Positions 17,305-25,389 of a stretch of 52,767 nucleotides of DNA are shown piece after piece. The translations under genes were made by a program, and so were the position numbers. The notes under the pieces were generated by a model, which was not told the origin of the DNA, made no database searches, and saw only the letters and a program-made list of their open reading frames with translations. The stretch lies in the NCBI GenBank assembly GCA_012719645.1, contig JAAXZX010000096.1, forward strand, positions 1 through 52,767, written 5' to 3'. Within the stretch, counting starts at the first letter, position 1; the number at the start of each line of letters is the position of its first letter. The stretch is from Clostridiaceae bacterium (lineage in GTDB: Bacteria > Bacillota > Clostridia > DSM-8532).

Positions 17305-18021
17305 TCAGTTTACTGTATATAGCTGCTTATATGGGTTTTTTGCGTTTGGCGTCAGCCGGCAGAAGGGTTTGCTCAGGATATCGTCCATCGTAAAACCAAA
17401 TGTTTCCGAGAACTCCGCCAGGATATCTATGATCCTGTTCATATCCGATTCGGTTGCCGGACCGGCGCATACCTGTTTTGGCAGACTCCTGGGCATCTTA
17501 TGGCTCCTGATGAATATTTCGCCGCCATGCATGCCCGTACCGGTGAAGTATCCGACCGGACAATCCTCTGTGTCCATCCCCAGCACGATAATCAGCCCGC
17601 CGGCAAGGTATTCGCCCAGGAAGCTTCCCGTGCTTCCTCCAACGATGATCACCGGTTTCTTGTCCTGGTACTCCTTCATGTGAATACCTGTACGGTATCC
17701 GGCATTACCCTTTACGAGTATCTTGCCGCCGCGCATGGCATAGCCCAGGGCATCCCCCGCGTTTCCGTGGATTACTATCCTGCCGTCATTCATCGTGTCG
17801 CCCACGGCATCCTGGGCATTTCCGTTTACGATGATGACAGCGCCGTCAAGATACGCTCCGAGAGCGTTGCCCGGCGTACCGTTGATCGTGATGGTTTTAC
17901 CCGAGGCTCCGGCTCCGATGAAGCGTTCTCCATAGCAGTATTCTATCACAACATCCTCGCTGGAGTTGCGGATTTTTTCATTCAACGCACGAAATCCCAA
18001 CTGGTGAGCCAAGATATTCAT
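17305..18021 (-). CDS. glutamate synthase GXGXG-domain subunit (GltB3-like)
   Basis: 238 residues. It is the right-handed beta-helix that forms the C-terminal domain of large GltB proteins, here a separate polypeptide. Repeated G-x-x-x-G motifs (GNALGAYLDG, GDALGYAMRGG, GNAGYRTGIHM, GSFLGEYLAGG) cover residues about 40-170. The extra C-terminal 60 residues are helical (MNRIIDILAEFSETFG). AGGTG-type site GGAGGTG lies 7 nt before ATG 18021. The start overlaps the end of the FAD-oxidoreductase gene by 44 bp. It is one of five parts of a split glutamate synthase. Confidence 0.92.
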   Translation of the reverse strand: MNILAHQLGFRALNEKIRNSSEDVVIEYCYGERFIGAGASGKTITINGTPGNALGAYLDGAVIIVNGNAQDAVGDTMNDGRIVIHGNAGDALGYAMRGGKILVKGNAGYRTGIHMKEYQDKKPVIIVGGSTGSFLGEYLAGGLIIVLGMDTEDCPVGYFTGTGMHGGEIFIRSHKMPRSLPKQVCAGPATESDMNRIIDILAEFSETFGFTMDDILSKPFCRLTPNAKNPYKQLYTVN

Positions 18022-19249
18022 TAATTACACCTCCAAGCTTTTCTGCCCGTGTTTCCCTGCTGAACGCCATCAGGCCGGGGGTTTTACAGATCAGTTCAAA
18101 ATCCAGCGTGTCCAGCGGCGTTTTTTCCCTGATAAGCGCAGTGTAAATGCCCGCTTTTTCAATATTCCCGATGAGGATGAACCCGTTCAGCCTGTTGTTG
18201 GAATAGAACAGCTTTTTATAGTCCTTGCCGTCGCTTTCATAATATGTCTGACCCGTGTAGGTTCCCGCGGTCATGATATGCTTTCCGAACAGGCCTATGG
18301 CATTCATGGGAATGGCCTTGTCAAATATGCAATCCACCCCGGACATGTTCATCCCGGCGCACTCCCCCTGCATGTACGCGTTGGGCAAAAGTGCCATCTG
18401 TTTTATCTGTCCCGACGAAATGTCCATGCTTTCACAACAGTCGCCAGCGGCATAGATATCGGGAATTGATGTCCTGCACCGCTCATCTATCAGGATGCCC
18501 CTGTTGGTTTTGCCGCCAATATCCTTTATCAGGTTAACATTCGGGCGAACGCCCACTGCCAGTACGAGGACATCGAACGGTATTTCATCATTGTCATCAA
18601 GGCAGGCGACGTTATCTTTAAAGCCTGTGACCTGCCTTCCAAGATAAAAACTGATATGGTGGTCCTCCAGGTGCTGCTTCATAATCTCCGAGCTTTGGTC
18701 ATCCAGGATGCTGGACAGCACCCTGGTGGAAAGATCCACGCAGATTATTTCAACATTTCTCTTGCTGAGCCCCTCGGCACACTTGAGACCGATGAGGCCC
18801 GCTCCCAGGATCAGTACCCTGGCGTTTTCAAAAAGCGCCTTTTCCAGCGATTTTGCATCATCCAGCGTGGTAAAGGTAAACTTGTTCCGGACCTTTTCCA
18901 GCCCGGGTATGGGAGGAACCACCGGCGATGATCCGGAAGCTACAAGCAGCCGGTCATAGCTTACAGATTCCCCGTCATCCAGGATGACACGCTTTTCCTG
19001 TACATCTATCCTTTGGGCCGTCCTGCCCAGTTTCAGTTCACACCGGTGCTCACTGTAAAAATCGTCATTCCGGTATTTCATCCTTTCCTCGTCTGTCTTG
19101 CCCAACAGCAGGTATGAGATGAGCGGCCTTGAATAGACGTGATATTTCTCGTTGCTGATGATAACGATTTTTCCCGTTTTGTCGTTCCTGCGGATGGCCT
19201 CCACGGCTCCGACGGCCGCCGTTGAATTTCCAATGATGACGTATTCCAA
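17978..19249 (-). CDS. NAD(P)/FAD-dependent oxidoreductase of the split glutamate synthase
   Basis: 423 residues from a TTG at 19249 (LEYVIIGNSTAAVGAVEA), chosen because the Rossmann FAD site begins there and AGAGGTG is 5-7 nt upstream. A longer frame would run 70 bp into the ferredoxin gene. It has FAD motifs GNSTAAVG and IYAAGDCCE, and NAD(P) motif LILGAGLIGLKCAEGL near residue 145. The fold is that of pyridine nucleotide-disulfide/rubredoxin reductases without a CxxxxC redox disulfide. It probably feeds electrons from NAD(P)H through the neighbouring ferredoxin to the FMN subunit (inferred from context). Confidence 0.87.
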   Translation of the reverse strand: MEYVIIGNSTAAVGAVEAIRRNDKTGKIVIISNEKYHVYSRPLISYLLLGKTDEERMKYRNDDFYSEHRCELKLGRTAQRIDVQEKRVILDDGESVSYDRLLVASGSSPVVPPIPGLEKVRNKFTFTTLDDAKSLEKALFENARVLILGAGLIGLKCAEGLSKRNVEIICVDLSTRVLSSILDDQSSEIMKQHLEDHHISFYLGRQVTGFKDNVACLDDNDEIPFDVLVLAVGVRPNVNLIKDIGGKTNRGILIDERCRTSIPDIYAAGDCCESMDISSGQIKQMALLPNAYMQGECAGMNMSGVDCIFDKAIPMNAIGLFGKHIMTAGTYTGQTYYESDGKDYKKLFYSNNRLNGFILIGNIEKAGIYTALIREKTPLDTLDFELICKTPGLMAFSRETRAEKLGGVINEYLGSPVGISCVE

Positions 19250-19250
19250 A

Positions 19251-19700
19251 CTACTCACCTCTCTCCTCGAACACGATGGCTCCGTTGGGGCAGCCCAGCA
19301 CGCACCTGGGCGTGCCTTCATGGGTTTTGATGCAGAGCTCGCATTTTTGTATGGCCCCGTCCTCCGAGGGCGAAACCGCGCCGTAGGGACAACTCAGTAT
19401 GCATGTATAGCAGCCGATGCACCTGTTTCTGTCGACAGTGATAATACCATCGATTTTTCTCAAAGCGCCTGTTATGCATCCCTTTACGCAGAGAGGTTCA
19501 GGGCAGTGCCGGCATGAAACCGCAAAGCTTATCCCTTCACATTCCTCAACCCTTATACGCGGGTTGATCCTGATATCCTTCAGCGCCCTGGCCATGTCCG
19601 TTTCCCCGGTGGACGCAAAGGCGCAGTAATACTCGCACAGATGACAGCCAAGACACCATTTTTCGTTTACATATACTCGTTTCAATTCACAATTCACCAC
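19251..19700 (-). CDS. 4Fe-4S ferredoxin-like electron-transfer subunit
   Basis: Up to 149 residues. Four cysteine-rich groups are visible: CLGCHLCEYYC, CRHCPEPLCVKGC, CIGCYTCILSCP and CELC..C. This matches the HycB/dicluster ferredoxin family, which usually binds four [4Fe-4S] clusters. The start is ambiguous: GTG at 19700 lacks a clear site, while a TTG five codons later has GGTGGTG at a good distance. The stop is 2 bp before the FAD-oxidoreductase start. It is likely the wire between the FAD and FMN subunits. Confidence 0.9.
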   Translation of the reverse strand: MVNCELKRVYVNEKWCLGCHLCEYYCAFASTGETDMARALKDIRINPRIRVEECEGISFAVSCRHCPEPLCVKGCITGALRKIDGIITVDRNRCIGCYTCILSCPYGAVSPSEDGAIQKCELCIKTHEGTPRCVLGCPNGAIVFEERGE

Positions 19701-19780
19701 CGCTAAACATATCTATTGCGCAGCCTGCTGCAGGGCCGTCCCGTTCCCGGGTTTTGCCCTGCGGCTTATGGCTTCGGTTC

Positions 19781-21286
19781 CTATTCTCCGGCATGCTTTA
19801 TGCCCAGTATCTCCAGTTCCTTTTCGTTCAGCCCGACGCCCCGGAGCATCAGACGGTTGCCTCTAAGGGCTTCGATGGAGTTGATACCCATGCCGCCCAT
19901 CATTTCCTTGATCTCATGCTGCCAGGCAGTCAGCAAGTTGACCAGCCTCCTGAAGCCAATATTGGGATTCAGCCTCTTTACCAGGTCCGGCCTTTGCGTG
20001 GCGATACCCCAGTTGCACTTGCCCGTATGGCAGCTTCGGCAGAGATGGCAGCCAAGGGCGACGAGCGCGGCGGTGGCAATGTACACGCAGTCCGCGCCCA
20101 GGGCGATAGCCTTGACCACATCGGCGCTTGAGCGGATGCTTCCGCCTGCGATGATAGAGACACGGTTGCGAATGCCTTCGTCACGCAGCCGCTTGTCTAC
20201 GCTGGCCAATGCCAACTCGATGGGAAGACCCACATGGTCGCGGATACGCGTGGGAGCGGCGCCGGTTCCGCCGCGGAAGCCGTCGATGGCGATCATGTCG
20301 GCGCCGCTTCGCGCGATGCCGCTGGCTATGGCGGCCACGTTGTGGACGGCGGCGATCTTGACGATAACCGGTTTTTTGTAACCGGTAGCCTCTTTCAGGG
20401 AATATACCAATTGCCTGAGATCCTCGATGGAATAAATATCATGGTGCGGCGCCGGCGAGATGGCGTCGGTTCCCTCCGGGATCATACGGGTACGTGAAAT
20501 ATCCATCCCGACCTTTTCTCCCGGCAGGTGGCCGCCGATACCGGGCTTTGCTCCCTGCCCCATCTTGATCTCAATGGCGGCGCCGCTTTCCAGATAGTCC
20601 TTATGTACCCCGAAACGCCCGGAAGCCACCTGGACAATGGTGTTTTTGCCGTACTTGTAAAGGTCCTCGTGAAGCCCGCCTTCCCCTGTGTTATAGAGGA
20701 TGCCCAGTTCGGCAGCCGCCCTGGCCAGGCTCTCATGGGCGTTGTAGCTAATGGAGCCGTAGCTCATTGCAGAAAACATGACTGGCATGGAAAGCTGGAT
20801 TTGGGGAGGCAGGCTCCTGATGATCCTGCCCTTTTCATCCCTCTCTATCCGCTCAGGTTTTGCTCCCAGGAACACCCTGGTTTCCATGGGTTCCCTTAAG
20901 GGGTCGATGGAAGGATTGGTAACCTGGGACGCGTTGAGCAGCATTTTATCAAAATATACCGGGTAGTTCTCCGGGTTTCCCATGCTGGACAGCAGCACTC
21001 CGCCGGATTCCGCCTGCTTGTAGATCTCGCTGATGGCCTTTCCGCTCCAGTTCGTGTTCTCCTTGAATGTATGCGGAGATTTTACGATCTTCAGGGCCCG
21101 TGTAGGGCACAATGCCACACAGCGGTGACAATTGACGCATTTGGAATCATCGGCCACCATCCTGTTGCTGTCTTTCAGGTATTCATGGACTTGGTTGGCG
21201 CACTGACGCTCGCATACGCGGCAGACAATGCATCGTTCCTGGTTTCTGACGACTTCATATTCCGGTTGTATATATTCAACTGCCAT
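19781..21286 (-). CDS. glutamate synthase FMN/Fe-S subunit (GltB2-like)
   Basis: 501 residues. The N-terminal 75 residues form a two-cluster ferredoxin domain (CIVCRVCERQC, CVNCHRCVALCP). Residues about 85-500 are the FMN-binding TIM barrel of glutamate synthase: MSYGSISYNAHESLARAA, GEGGLHEDLY, GQGAKPGIGGHLPGEKV, IDGFRGGTGAAP, and CHLCRSCHTGKCNWGIATQ for the 3Fe-4S cluster. It reduces 2-iminoglutarate to glutamate. The ferredoxin fusion is typical of archaeal-type and clostridial split enzymes. It overlaps the upstream GltB1 gene by one base (stop/start). Confidence 0.95.
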   Translation of the reverse strand: MAVEYIQPEYEVVRNQERCIVCRVCERQCANQVHEYLKDSNRMVADDSKCVNCHRCVALCPTRALKIVKSPHTFKENTNWSGKAISEIYKQAESGGVLLSSMGNPENYPVYFDKMLLNASQVTNPSIDPLREPMETRVFLGAKPERIERDEKGRIIRSLPPQIQLSMPVMFSAMSYGSISYNAHESLARAAAELGILYNTGEGGLHEDLYKYGKNTIVQVASGRFGVHKDYLESGAAIEIKMGQGAKPGIGGHLPGEKVGMDISRTRMIPEGTDAISPAPHHDIYSIEDLRQLVYSLKEATGYKKPVIVKIAAVHNVAAIASGIARSGADMIAIDGFRGGTGAAPTRIRDHVGLPIELALASVDKRLRDEGIRNRVSIIAGGSIRSSADVVKAIALGADCVYIATAALVALGCHLCRSCHTGKCNWGIATQRPDLVKRLNPNIGFRRLVNLLTAWQHEIKEMMGGMGINSIEALRGNRLMLRGVGLNEKELEILGIKHAGE

Positions 21287-22374
21287 CAGTTCTTCACCCC
21301 TTCAACTGTAACAATTACGCCTTCGCCTCCCATGGGCGACCATACCCTGTCCAGGTCGTTCTGGATTATCCTTATGGCCGCCTCCTCGCTGGCCACATAG
21401 ACCATGTCGTCCTTTTCGCCGACCACCATGCTGCGCAGCTTCAGCCGGTCGTTCAGCGCCATCATTCCGCCCTCAAAGCCAACTATGATTGAGAACGGGC
21501 CGGTGATCAGCAGGGAGGAAAACACATTTCTTAAAAACTTCAGTTCTTCCCGCTCCTGCTTCGGCTTTCCCTCTATGGTCGACCAGAAGGGAGCGGCAAA
21601 GACATGGCAGATTTCATCAAGGGTGAGCCCGATCCTCCTGTGCAGGTAGTCAATCATGTAGGCGATGACCTCGGTATCGGTCAGCAGCGTGCACTTGTAC
21701 CCATACATCTCTATGGAGCGCCGGTTGGCATCATATGAAGAGATCTCGCCATTATGGACCACCGTATAATCCAGCAGTGAAAAGGGATGGGCCCCGCCCC
21801 ACCAGCCGGGTGTGTTCGTGGGATACCGGCCATGGGCGGTGAAACAATAGCCTTCATACTCCTCCAGCTTGTAGAAACGCCCCACATCCTCGGGGAACCC
21901 AACAGCCTTGAAAACCCCCATGTTCTTTCCGCTGGAAAAAACATATGCGCCGTCGATGCCGGTGTTGATCCTGAACACGCACCTTACCACGTACTCCCGC
22001 TCGTCAAGCTGGCTTGCCGCGAGCTTTGTGGGCAGCGGCAGCACAAAGTACCGCCATATCAGGGGCTCGTCGGTGATTTCGGGAATCTTCCGTGTCGGAA
22101 TCCTGGAAAGGTTGATGATATCAAAATGTTCTTCCAGGAAAGTTTCGCATTCCTTCTTCGCGGCGTTGTCATTGTAAAATATATGGAATGCATAATAATC
22201 CTTATATTCAGGGTAAATGCCATATGCGGCGAACCCTCCTCCAAGGCCGTTGGAGCGCTCGCGCATGGTGGCGACGGATTCAATTATGCGTTCGCCGGAA
22301 AAACGCTTTCCCGATCTGGAAATGATACCGGATATAGCGCATCCCGACACATTTCTGTACATTCCTTCCCTCAC
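21286..22374 (-). CDS. glutamate synthase glutaminase subunit (GltB1-like, class II amidotransferase)
   Basis: 362 residues. It is the Ntn-type glutaminase that releases ammonia for the FMN subunit. Cys12 (VSGCAISGI) is the probable nucleophile, exposed after removal of an 11-residue propeptide. Other glutaminase signatures are CFTAHGRYPTNTPGWWGGAHPF, VHNGEISSYDANR and LLTDTEV. I chose GTG 22374 because GGAGGT is 7 nt upstream. The ATG at 22362 has a site that abuts it. It is the first gene of the operon gltB1-gltB2-fd-FAD-gltB3-glnA-ANTAR(-pyrG). Confidence 0.92.
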   Translation of the reverse strand: MREGMYRNVSGCAISGIISRSGKRFSGERIIESVATMRERSNGLGGGFAAYGIYPEYKDYYAFHIFYNDNAAKKECETFLEEHFDIINLSRIPTRKIPEITDEPLIWRYFVLPLPTKLAASQLDEREYVVRCVFRINTGIDGAYVFSSGKNMGVFKAVGFPEDVGRFYKLEEYEGYCFTAHGRYPTNTPGWWGGAHPFSLLDYTVVHNGEISSYDANRRSIEMYGYKCTLLTDTEVIAYMIDYLHRRIGLTLDEICHVFAAPFWSTIEGKPKQEREELKFLRNVFSSLLITGPFSIIVGFEGGMMALNDRLKLRSMVVGEKDDMVYVASEEAAIRIIQNDLDRVWSPMGGEGVIVTVEGVKN

Positions 22375-22405
22375 AGGTCATACCTCCAGCAAACTCGAGC
22401 TAATA

Positions 22406-22492
22406 AACAAAGGCGTTCATCACACAGTGTCTTCGGTCGGCAGCAGGCCCAACAGGCCTTTTGCCTGACACTATATGATGAACGCCTTTGTT
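22406..22492 (-). terminator. glutamate synthase operon leader terminator
   Basis: On the minus strand the arms at 22467-22492 and 22406-22431 are 26 bp each and complementary apart from two near-central positions. They enclose an inner CAGGC/GCCTG hairpin and are followed by TTTATTAG. The 5' arm contains the whole 3' half and loop of the hexaloop hairpin, so only one structure can form. Confidence 0.75.
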
Positions 22493-22494
22493 CA
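22479..22494 (-). promoter_or_regulatory. ANTAR-type antiterminator hairpin, glutamate synthase operon leader
   Basis: TGAAC-AAAGGC-GTTCA on the minus strand, identical to the copies before asnB and guaA. It starts 7 nt after the -10 box. Confidence 0.82.
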
Positions 22495-22501
22495 CAGGTA
22501 T

Positions 22502-22530
22502 ATTATACTGCAAATCCCACAGCGTGTCGA
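22502..22530 (-). promoter_or_regulatory. sigma-A promoter of the glutamate synthase operon
   Basis: TCGACA (22525-22530, minus strand), 17 bp, TATAAT (22502-22507). Predicted start near 22495. The 22375-22959 interval holds this and the divergent GSIII promoter with both leaders. Confidence 0.85.
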
Positions 22531-22667
22531 TAGGTTTTTTGAAATTTTTTATTCTGAAACTTGCATATTTTTATAAAAACATAGCTTATATTTATTCACC
22601 GGCAGGTCATATTGCAAGACGAGTATAATCCCTGTTGCACATTCTTAATAAAATGTTGATAAAAGCA

Positions 22668-22697
22668 TTGACAGACCCGGCTTCGGTATGCTATATT
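22668..22697 (+). promoter_or_regulatory. sigma-A promoter of the type III glutamine synthetase gene
   Basis: TTGACA (22668-22673), 18 bp, TATATT (22692-22697). Predicted start near 22704. Confidence 0.8.
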
Positions 22698-22706
22698 CTT
22701 TTCTGA

Positions 22707-22722
22707 ACAGCAAAGGCGCTGT
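22707..22722 (+). promoter_or_regulatory. ANTAR-type antiterminator hairpin, GSIII leader
   Basis: ACAGC-AAAGGC-GCTGT. The stem differs from the other three copies at several positions, but every change is compensated on the other strand, and the AAAGGC loop is unchanged. It starts 9 nt after the -10 box. Confidence 0.85.
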
Positions 22723-22755
22723 GGATAAAAAAGGTCCGCAGCGCCTTTGCTTTTT
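22710..22755 (+). terminator. GSIII leader terminator (attenuator)
   Basis: Arms GCAAAGGCGCTGTGGA (22710-22725) and TCCGCAGCGCCTTTGC (22735-22750) pair fully except one G-U or A-C position. TTTTT follows. The 5' arm overlaps the hexaloop hairpin. The 200 nt from here to the start codon show no further gene. Confidence 0.92.
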
Positions 22756-22959
22756 GTATTATACGCATGTGCAGGAAAGGATATCAGGGAATCATTCCAT
22801 ATTCGTCCTTTCCATGGGCGGCGGTATAGAGCAGACAAAACCCTGCATGTTGCTGTTACAACAGGCGCGCATCGTCAAGGCGCAGGTCCCGGTATGGGAC
22901 CCCGATACCCACCGGCTGCAAAGCGGCCGGACTGGAATTATTTTGAAGGAGGGATTGCA

Positions 22960-25062
22960 GTGGCTGATGAGAATATTAGGGAACTCTTCGGCAGCATGGT
23001 GTTCAACGACAAGGTGATGAAGGAGCGTCTTCCTGAGGATGTTTACAAGGCTCTCAGGAAAACCATGGCCACCGGCGCCCACCTGGAACTCGACGTGGCG
23101 AACGTAGTGGCAAGCGCGATGAAGGATTGGGCCATGGAAAAGGGCGCTACCCATTTTACGCACTGGTTCCAGCCCATGACGGGAGTAACCGCCGAAAAGC
23201 ACGACAGTTTCATCATGCCTGACGGTGAAGGAAGGGCCATCATGGAGTTTTCCGGGAAAGCGCTGGTAAAGGGCGAACCCGATGCGTCCAGTTTCCCGTC
23301 GGGGGGACTTCGCAGCACGTTCGAGGCGAGAGGATATACCGCATGGGATCCTACCTCCTATGCCTTCATAAAGGATAATACCCTCTATATACCCACCGCC
23401 TTCTGTTCATACAGCGGTGAAGCGCTTGACAAGAAAACGCCGCTGCTGCGGTCAATGGAAGCCCTGAGCAAACAGGCCCTGAGAGTGCTCCGCCTGTTTG
23501 GGAACGACGAGGTAAAACGCGTTGTATCTTCTGTGGGTCCCGAGCAGGAGTATTTCCTGATTGACAGAAGCATGTACTTAAAAAGGCCAGACCTTATGTA
23601 CTGCGGCAGGACGCTGTTCGGCGCCCGTCCGCCCAAGGGCCAGGAAATGGAAGATCATTATTTCGGTGCTATCAAGAAGCGGGTTTCCAGGTTCATGCGC
23701 GACCTGGATGAGGAATTGTGGAAGCTGGGCATTTATGCCAAGACCGAGCATAACGAGGTGGCTCCCGCACAGCACGAGCTTGCACCCGTATACTCAGAAA
23801 CCAATATAGCTACCGACCACAACCAGCTGATCATGGAACTATTAAAGAGCGTCGCCGCAAAGCACGGCCTGACCTGCCTGTTGCATGAAAAGCCATTTGC
23901 GGGGATCAATGGCAGCGGAAAGCACATTAACTGGTCCATCTCCACCGATACCGGGGTCAACCTGCTGGAACCCGGCGACACACCATTTGAAAACGCCCAG
24001 TTCCTTTTGTTCCTGGTAGCCGTAATAAAGGCCGTGGATGATTACCAGGATCTGCTTCGCGTTTCGGTTGCCAGCGCCGGCAACGACCACCGTCTTGGGG
24101 CCAACGAAGCGCCGCCCGCTATCGTTTCCATCTTCCTGGGCGAAGAACTGACCGACATCCTCGATGCCCTGGAAAACGACACCCTGTACGTGGGCAAGGG
24201 CAAAACCCTGATGGAAATAGGGGCGACGGTCCTGCCACATATTCCGAAGGATACCACCGACAGGAACCGTACATCGCCCTTTGCATTCACGGGCAACAAG
24301 TTTGAATTCCGCATGCTGGGCTCAGCGTTCAATATCGCCGGTCCCAACATCGTGCTTAACACTATCGTGGCCGAGGTCCTGAGACAATTCGCCGACGAAC
24401 TGGAACAGAGCAGCGATTTCAGGTCGGACCTGGGAAGGCTTATCAGGAGAACCATCAAGGAGCACAAGCGCATCATATTCAACGGAAACGGATACGACCC
24501 CGCGTGGGTAAAGGAGGCCGAGCGCAGAGGCCTGTCCAACCTCAAGACAACCCCTGATGCCCTGCCCGCCTTTATCCACCCGAAGAGCATAGAACTGTTC
24601 TCACGCCATAATGTGTTCAGTGAGCATGAAATTCATTCACGCTACGAGATACTGCTGGAAAACTACTCGAAGACCATAAATATAGAAGCGCTTACCATGA
24701 TTGATATGGTGTACAAGTATGTGATTCCCGCAGTTGTAGCCTATGAGAACGAACTGGCACAGCTTATCCTCAGCAAGAAGTCAGTGGGCGCCGGGATCCA
24801 GTCCGGCCTGGAAGAAGACCTCCTGGGCAAGATTTCAAAGCTCGCCGACCTGCTGGGCAAGCGTCTGGAGTACCTTTCGAGGCAGACAATAGCCGTGAGG
24901 GAGATCAAGGATAAGCTGGAGCTTGCAAGGGCATACCGTGAAAAGGTCTGCACAGCCATGAACGAACTCAGGCTGGTCGTGGACGAGCTTGAAATGATTG
25001 TAAGCAGCAAGCATTGGACGCTGCCAAACTATGCGGAAATGTTGAACAGCGTCAATGAATAA
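22960..25062 (+). CDS. glnN: glutamine synthetase type III
   Basis: 700 residues from GTG 22960 ([17 protein letters not shown]), which has AAGGAGGG about 8 nt upstream and gives the usual GSIII length. A longer open frame back to 22747 runs through the leader terminator and is not coding. GSIII signatures are present: [12 protein letters not shown] near residue 65, [42 protein letters not shown] and [11 protein letters not shown]. It makes glutamine as a large dodecamer. A second GS alongside glnA suggests conditional use. The leader predicts ANTAR-dependent antitermination. Confidence 0.96.
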   Translation: MADENIRELFGSMVFNDKVMKERLPEDVYKALRKTMATGAHLELDVANVVASAMKDWAMEKGATHFTHWFQPMTGVTAEKHDSFIMPDGEGRAIMEFSGKALVKGEPDASSFPSGGLRSTFEARGYTAWDPTSYAFIKDNTLYIPTAFCSYSGEALDKKTPLLRSMEALSKQALRVLRLFGNDEVKRVVSSVGPEQEYFLIDRSMYLKRPDLMYCGRTLFGARPPKGQEMEDHYFGAIKKRVSRFMRDLDEELWKLGIYAKTEHNEVAPAQHELAPVYSETNIATDHNQLIMELLKSVAAKHGLTCLLHEKPFAGINGSGKHINWSISTDTGVNLLEPGDTPFENAQFLLFLVAVIKAVDDYQDLLRVSVASAGNDHRLGANEAPPAIVSIFLGEELTDILDALENDTLYVGKGKTLMEIGATVLPHIPKDTTDRNRTSPFAFTGNKFEFRMLGSAFNIAGPNIVLNTIVAEVLRQFADELEQSSDFRSDLGRLIRRTIKEHKRIIFNGNGYDPAWVKEAERRGLSNLKTTPDALPAFIHPKSIELFSRHNVFSEHEIHSRYEILLENYSKTINIEALTMIDMVYKYVIPAVVAYENELAQLILSKKSVGAGIQSGLEEDLLGKISKLADLLGKRLEYLSRQTIAVREIKDKLELARAYREKVCTAMNELRLVVDELEMIVSSKHWTLPNYAEMLNSVNE

Positions 25063-25109
25063 TTGATACTCATGGCCATTTGACCGTCTTATCTTAATTC
25101 ATGGCGTTT

Positions 25110-25152
25110 GGCAAATGCATCGACCCCCCGGAAGAGCATTTGCCCTTTTTTT
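25110..25152 (+). terminator. terminator after the GSIII gene
   Basis: A perfect 9-bp stem, GGCAAATGC (25110-25118) and GCATTTGCC (25136-25144), then CTTTTTTT. Confidence 0.9.
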
Positions 25153-25169
25153 CTCTGCCAGCACAACCA

Positions 25170-25198
25170 TTGACAATGGTCCCGGTTTTCTGTATATT
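25170..25198 (+). promoter_or_regulatory. sigma-A promoter of guaA
   Basis: TTGACA (25170-25175), 17 bp, TATATT (25193-25198). Predicted start near 25205. Confidence 0.85.
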
Positions 25199-25207
25199 AT
25201 TATCCAT

Positions 25208-25223
25208 TGAACAAAGGCGTTCA
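25208..25223 (+). promoter_or_regulatory. ANTAR-type antiterminator hairpin, guaA leader
   Basis: TGAAC-AAAGGC-GTTCA, 9 nt after the -10 box. It is the same 16-base hairpin as in the asnB and glutamate synthase leaders. Confidence 0.82.
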
Positions 25224-25303
25224 CCAGTTCATGCAAAAGCGGAGCGTAAGCCGGTCCGGATGCCGGCGCATCAGGCGCGCGCATGATGTGGTGAGCGCCT
25301 TTT
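25213..25303 (+). terminator. guaA leader terminator
   Basis: Arms AAAGGCGTTCACCA (25213-25226) and TGGTGAGCGCCTTT (25289-25302) pair along 14 bp with one G-U. Between them lies a CATGC/GCATG and GC-rich internal structure. The U-tract is short (CCTTTTCTG). The 5' arm overlaps the hexaloop hairpin. The remaining 85 nt to guaA hold only the ribosome site. Confidence 0.7.
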
Positions 25304-25389
25304 CTGAAACGTTCTCCAGGCAGGATTAACCCGGGTTACGGGATGACTGGCGGCAGATCGGGAATGGCAGTTGACAGGATGGTGGGAAT

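Noticed and set aside
22747-22959. N-terminal extension of the type III glutamine synthetase
   Set aside because: The extra 71 codons run through the leader from just inside the terminator stem. The GTG at 22960 has a strong ribosome site and gives the family length.
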